Below, piece after piece: positions 59,446 to 64,000 of a stretch of DNA of 64,000 nt (the stretch's first letter is position 1; each line of letters starts with the position of its first letter). This DNA is from Toxonevra muliebris. Taxonomy: Eukaryota; Arthropoda; Insecta; Diptera; Pallopteridae. A program made the translations under genes and the position numbers. A model generated the notes under the pieces. The model was not told where the DNA came from and did not search any database. It saw only the letters and a program-made list of their open reading frames with translations. The stretch lies in the NCBI GenBank assembly GCA_963691655.1, contig OY829326.1:55297776-55361775 (forward strand), read 5' to 3'.

Positions 59446-59588
59446 AATCTACGAATATACACAAAACCTTACGTGACTCGAAAAAAGTTGTTACAGATTC
59501 GTGACCAGCAACCAAGACCCCTTGAGAAAAACTATGTTACAACCCAGATATTGTTATGCTGTTGTACAATGTACTTTTGAAGCATCAA

Positions 59589-60880
59589 TTAACCCTTTCG
59601 TTGTTTTTTGCTTATATATTGCACAAATTAATGTTCACATTTCACTACTTCTCTTTTCAAACCTATCGGGAATTTTAAAAATAAAAAATAATTTTTTAAA
59701 TCAAGCATGTTTTTTCTCTTTAGAATTTAAGTTTGAGCAAAAACGGGAGTACAGTTTTTCCTTTTTGATTTTGAAAAACAGTCCAAAATACATTTGTGTG
59801 AATTAACGAAGTGAAGGTACAAAGATTAAAATTTTGAGCAAGTATATAAACTTTTTTTTGAAATATAATAGTTTAAAACAAAAGTTAAAACTCCATTTCA
59901 TAATTCACGCAACTCTAATGTACAATAAATAATTTGGTTACTATTGTGTACAAAAGACATGAAAGGTTGATGATTTTTTAATTATTTTCTGCGGCTGCTA
60001 AACAAATTTTGATAGTGTTGATTTGTTTTTTGTTCAACAAACGAAAAAATAACAATGTTCTGAAAGTAGATGTTGATAGAACTCGAGAAAAAAAATTATA
60101 CGGGTCTCGGCGTTTTAAAAGTATACGTCAAATTTTTTTTTTACGTAGGCCCAAAGTTTGCCCATTGTAACAGAGAAAGTATAATAAACCACAAGAAAAC
60201 TTGTTACTTTTGCATCAGAGCTTGTTTGTATGTTCAGAAATTTATAGTAGAATATTTTCTTCCTACTTGTTAACCCTTTGGCACCCACAATTATGGGTCT
60301 TTCTTGCCTTTTTCGAAAAATTTTCTTTTTTGACCCATAACCAGGATTGATAGAAGATTAATATGTTCGAGAAATATGTTGCCCATGAAATTTTACTATA
60401 GGTCACTGAACAACAAAATTCTGTATACTTGACTTTAGTAAAAATAAACCCAAATTCCAAAAATGTTTATAATTTTCACCTTTTATACTTAGTGAACATG
60501 TGTGTTTTTAAAAATATTTTCTAAACTAAAAGTTTATTTTGCATTGCAAAATAAACCTTGGTTGTTTTTTCCACAAAAAAATTCTTAAAAATTAAATTTT
60601 TTTCTCGAATTTTTACTACTTTTATACATTTTGGTCATTATAATGTACAAAATTCCAAAAACTCTACAGTCTTTTCCAAAAACTTCTTTCATAATTTTTT
60701 TGGTTTTTATTCTTAACAAAGTCCGAATATACGAATATAACACAAGAAAAACATTTTTTACTCCCCAATAAAAAAGTTGAGAAGAAAGGGTTAATAAAGG
60801 TTGCAAATTTGTATGGCAAATGCTTTATGACAGATTAAAGTGAAAGATACCATATGACATCAAAATACCGAAAGGGTTAA
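59589..60880. mobile_element. piggyBac-like non-autonomous element
   Basis: TTAA at 59589-59592 followed by CCCTTTCGTTG, and at the right CGAAAGGG followed by TTAA at 60877-60880. Further TTAA-CCCTTT junctions lie inside, at about 60271 and (inverted) at 60790, so an inner element or an alternative right end exists. 60160-60790 recurs inverted at 53049-53630. No transposase recognised. Confidence 0.65.
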
Positions 60881-62499
60881 TTAGAGTGAACTAAAGTGAT
60901 TTGGAAATACTTTTTCATCTCTAAGAAGCTGAGTTTGCTATTTATGTAACCATCACTGTATGTTAAAACTCCATGTGACATATAGTTAATCAAAATAAGT
61001 GTACAGAGTATTTGCGAAAATTTTCTTCACGCTTATCAACTACCAACCTAAAAATTTGTTCTATACCATAAACAAAAAGATCAAGCGTATTAAATTCAAT
61101 GGTGTGTTTTAAAAATTAAAAGAAATTTCTTGGATTATTTTATGCATTTAAAAACAAAATGTAACTACATATATAAAAGAAAGATCAAACATTTTAACAT
61201 GACCCACGTGGTATAATGCATTCAACAGCGTTTGGGCAATTCTCAAAAAGTAGATTAGCAACAATTTCACACAGCTGTAAAACGATGCCAGGAGTTCTCT
61301 TTAAATTCAATATAATAAAAAAAAAACATGTCTTTTGTTTTCTAAAGAAAACTATAGGTAAACAAATTGATAAACCAATAATTTTCTTTCAACATTTTTG
61401 GGGGTTGAAATTTTCGTAATGAAAGAACAAGCAAAAATCTTATACATACTTCCTACAGTACTAATACAGTATTCGTTGTGAAAACACATAGTTCAGCAGC
61501 AGTATTGAAGCAGGACACTTCTTGCTACAATTACTTGCTGCTGGTTGTTTGAAGGTTGCTGCCTGCTGCCAGAAGCTTCATACAACATGGCAATTGTGCC
61601 GCATTAACTACTACCACCGTGAGTAGAAAATGTCTCGATGCATTAACGCACCACTTCACTTGTCTACGAAGTCGCTAGGAAACTTTAGCTGTTTAGAAGA
61701 AAGGATAAGAAAATATGCAACTTCATGAAACAGCGTGCATGACTACATAGTTGGCTAAGGTAAGTCTCATATTTCTCGGATACTGTTTTATATTCTGTGA
61801 AGAAAAACGTGGGGTTTTTTTCTTCATTGGCGTATATGAACAATTGGAGGTAATCCAATCTTTGATTTTTATGCCCATTAGTTTATTTTTCTTTTAGTTG
61901 TTCTATGCATCGAAGACGATGCCAATGCCAAAGCTTTTCTATTAAAAAACACTTTCCGGGTTTTTTTTTAATTGAATCAAAAATTGAAGGAAAGATGTTT
62001 TCGAATGGTATTCAACCTCTCAAGATCCAGTATTCAAAATTGATCAGGAGCATTGACAGGCGCACCAATCACACTTCAAACTGTGTAATTTTTCTTTTTT
62101 TTCCAATTTTTTTTATTTTATATTTGACTATTATAATTAAGTAGGTTATGATATACTGCGACCAGAGTTGATCTTTTGTGCAGTAGGTATTTAGATAAAT
62201 TAGTAATTGACCCCCTATTTTTATATTTACTATAATAGCCGATCGGGTTTTTTTGTTTCTTTTCTTTCTGGAGGCTTTGATTTATATCTTTAAAAACATA
62301 TTCAGATATAAGAATAACTAATATTAAAATAACCAAAATGTTAAGTTAAAAAAAATTGTTAAAACTTTTACAAAAAAGGTTTCTTCGCACTTCGTTTGAT
62401 GTTTCAAAGTTTAGATTTTCATTTCTTATATAAAATTTTCATATATATGTTATTCTTTCTTGTAAATTAAAACACAATTAAAACATTGCAAAGAATACC
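60881..62499. other. Intergenic stretch, no supported gene
   Basis: 61440-61780 has higher GC, repeats of TTGCTGCTG-type words and looks TE-free, possibly regulatory. The frame at 61905 starts at ATG but soon becomes Phe/Ile-rich and shows no domain. Confidence 0.45.
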
Positions 62500-64000
62500 A
62501 AAAAAAAAAAAAAAACTAAAGTTTAAGCACAAAAGCAATAAGGTCTGAAATTATAAATTAATAAAAAAAAAAAATAAAAAATTAAAAAAAAAAAATTTAA
62601 AACTAAACAAACACATATAAATTAACACATTGAATTAAATTATGTTTATATTTCTTTTATATATCCTTTCTTTCGTTCAATTTAAAATTCAAAAATTAGA
62701 ACAAAATTGAATAAGTAAAAGAAAATTAAACCAAAATGATATTAAAAACAATTAGGAAAAGTAAAAAAATTATGAAAATAGAGAAAATATTCATTATCAT
62801 ACATGTTATATAGCACTATACATATTTCATAAAATTTGTATGATATTTTCTCTTGATTTAAACAACCAGATAAACCAAAAAAAAATAAAATTTTTGAAAA
62901 AGCAAAAAACAAAAAAAAACAAAACCAAGAAAAGTAAGAAAACCTAAATGAAATGAATTACATTTATGTTTTTTTATATATTTGAATTTCCTTTCCTAAA
63001 TTTGAAATTCAACAATAAGAGCAAAACTTGAAAGGAAATTATAACTGATTCATAAAATTAAATCAAAATACTAAACAAAAATTAATTTATGAAGAAAATA
63101 AAATTAAAATAAATGATTAATGACTATTAATTACTATTTTTTTCAGCATGCATATATATATATAATACTTAATAATATAGAATATAAATTATACTTTAGA
63201 TACAAGAGCAACACATTACATTACATACGAATTACAACATTGCAAATTATGAAACTACAAATTTAGAAAAACTTAGTTTTACATAAAGATTTTAGATAAA
63301 TTTTGTTCATAAAAACTTAAACAAATATAAATAAAATGATTTACATATTTCTTAATTTTAATATTTTTTCTCTCCTTTCCTCAAATTTAAATTTTTGTAA
63401 TAAAAACGGAATTGGAAAAGTAAATTAAAACTAAAACTGAATGCTAAAATAAAGACAAATACTAAAAATAAATTGAGATGAATCAAAATAAAGTAAAAAT
63501 GAATGACTAATAAATGTATTTATATATTTTATATAAAATATTTCTTAAGTTTTTAGATGAATATAATTTTTTGTCTCATCTTAAATAATATTTAATACAA
63601 AAAAAATAAATAAATAAATTTATGAAATAACCAAAAAAAAAATTTAAAAAAATTTGAAAAAATTAAATTAAAATTGAAATTAAAACAAAAAAAAATATAA
63701 AACAAAAAAAAATAAAAAAAAAAAGTTTAAACAAAAAAAAAAATTAAACAAAAAAAAAAATTAAATAAAACAAAAAAAAAAAATTAAACAAAAAAAAATA
63801 AAACAAAAAAAAAATAAAACAAAAAAAAAAATAAAAAAAAATAAATAAATAAATAAAATGGATTACATCATGTTTTAGTTTTTTATATTTTATTATTTCC
63901 TACTCTTGGAAAACTTAAAAAATTTTGAAAAGCAAAAAAAAAATTAATAAAAATAAAAAACAACTAAAATTAAAAAAAAATTGAAAATTAATAAATGATT
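62500..64000. repeat. Extremely A/T-rich degenerate repeat region, runs off the window
   Basis: Over 85% A+T by eye, with A7-A10 runs separated by TTAAAC or ATAAA. A longer unit recurs imperfectly about every 315-520 bp, marked by words of the type GAATTACATTTATG at about 62640, 62955, 63338 and 63860, each followed by TTCCTWTCCT-like DNA and TTGAAAAG. Nothing coding. Confidence 0.7.

Larger units (their letters stand above)
56885..59453. mobile_element. hAT-like minisatellite element, large nested copy with perfect 8-bp TSD
   Basis: AATCTACG at 56885-56892 and 59446-59453. The left end CAGTGGCGGTTCTAGGATTT equals the inverted right end of the element at 17277, so this copy lies in the opposite orientation. 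The interior is the complementary minisatellite (AATTCAGACCAAAA type) at about 57050-57200 and 57690-58370, interrupted by unidentified DNA (57230-57690), by a PIF/Harbinger-like element (58452-58980) and by more DNA to the family's own right end GGATACGCTACTG at 59286. A further insertion splits that last end from the TSD. Confidence 0.85.

Overview
This is animal nuclear DNA from a higher fly (Diptera, Cyclorrhapha). It is AT-rich with long introns and CAA/CAG and (CA)n simple repeats. One gene is clearly the fly-type knirps-family nuclear receptor eagle. Insect-type DNA transposons (DD37E mariners, piggyBac, hAT) and R1/Jockey-like LINEs fill most of the rest. A TE-rich acalyptrate such as a tephritid fits, but I cannot name the species from sequence alone.

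Only two protein-coding genes are well supported. (1) eagle (eg), + strand: a short coding exon at 8066-8143, a 16.25-kb phase-0 intron, and a large terminal exon at 24397-25701. It predicts a 460-residue DNA-binding repressor with two C4 zinc fingers, a knirps box, no ligand-binding domain and two CtBP-type motifs. An upstream non-coding exon is implied because the ATG directly follows a splice acceptor. (2) A 204-residue four-pass membrane protein at 55227-55841 (+), intronless in its coding part, resembling snakeskin/MARVEL-like septate-junction proteins. A signal-peptide-like short ORF (807) and two low-complexity ORFs (40476, 46557) are only candidates.

The rest is a layered graveyard of mobile DNA. 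Several elements have exact ends and target-site duplications readable by eye. hAT-like elements with 8-bp duplications lie at 4526-5588, 10126-11237, 17277-18048, 29191-30436, 43155-43672 and 56893-59445. piggyBac-like elements flanked by TTAA lie at 2359-3861 and 59593-60876. A DD37E mariner at 6478-7748 is flanked by TA, and a second, older one lies at 47361-49555. A tRNA-derived SINE is present in four copies. About ten LINE fragments are present on both strands. The densest nest lies at 41.8-45.5 kb: a satellite-like array split by a LINE, which in turn holds a SINE, an antisense LINE piece, a (CCTAA)n tract and a hAT-like element.

Layout: 1-8.0 kb eagle upstream flank; 8.07-25.7 kb eagle; 25.7-55.2 kb gene-poor intergenic DNA with TE-free islands near 26.7-29, 32.5-34.5, 40-41 and 45.6-47.3 kb; 55.2-55.9 kb four-pass membrane gene; 56.9-60.9 kb nested DNA transposons; 62.5-64 kb extremely A/T-rich degenerate repeats. 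I see no CRISPR array, operon or bacterial gene. Many long ORFs begin at GTG or TTG or are poly-A/T artefacts and are not genes.
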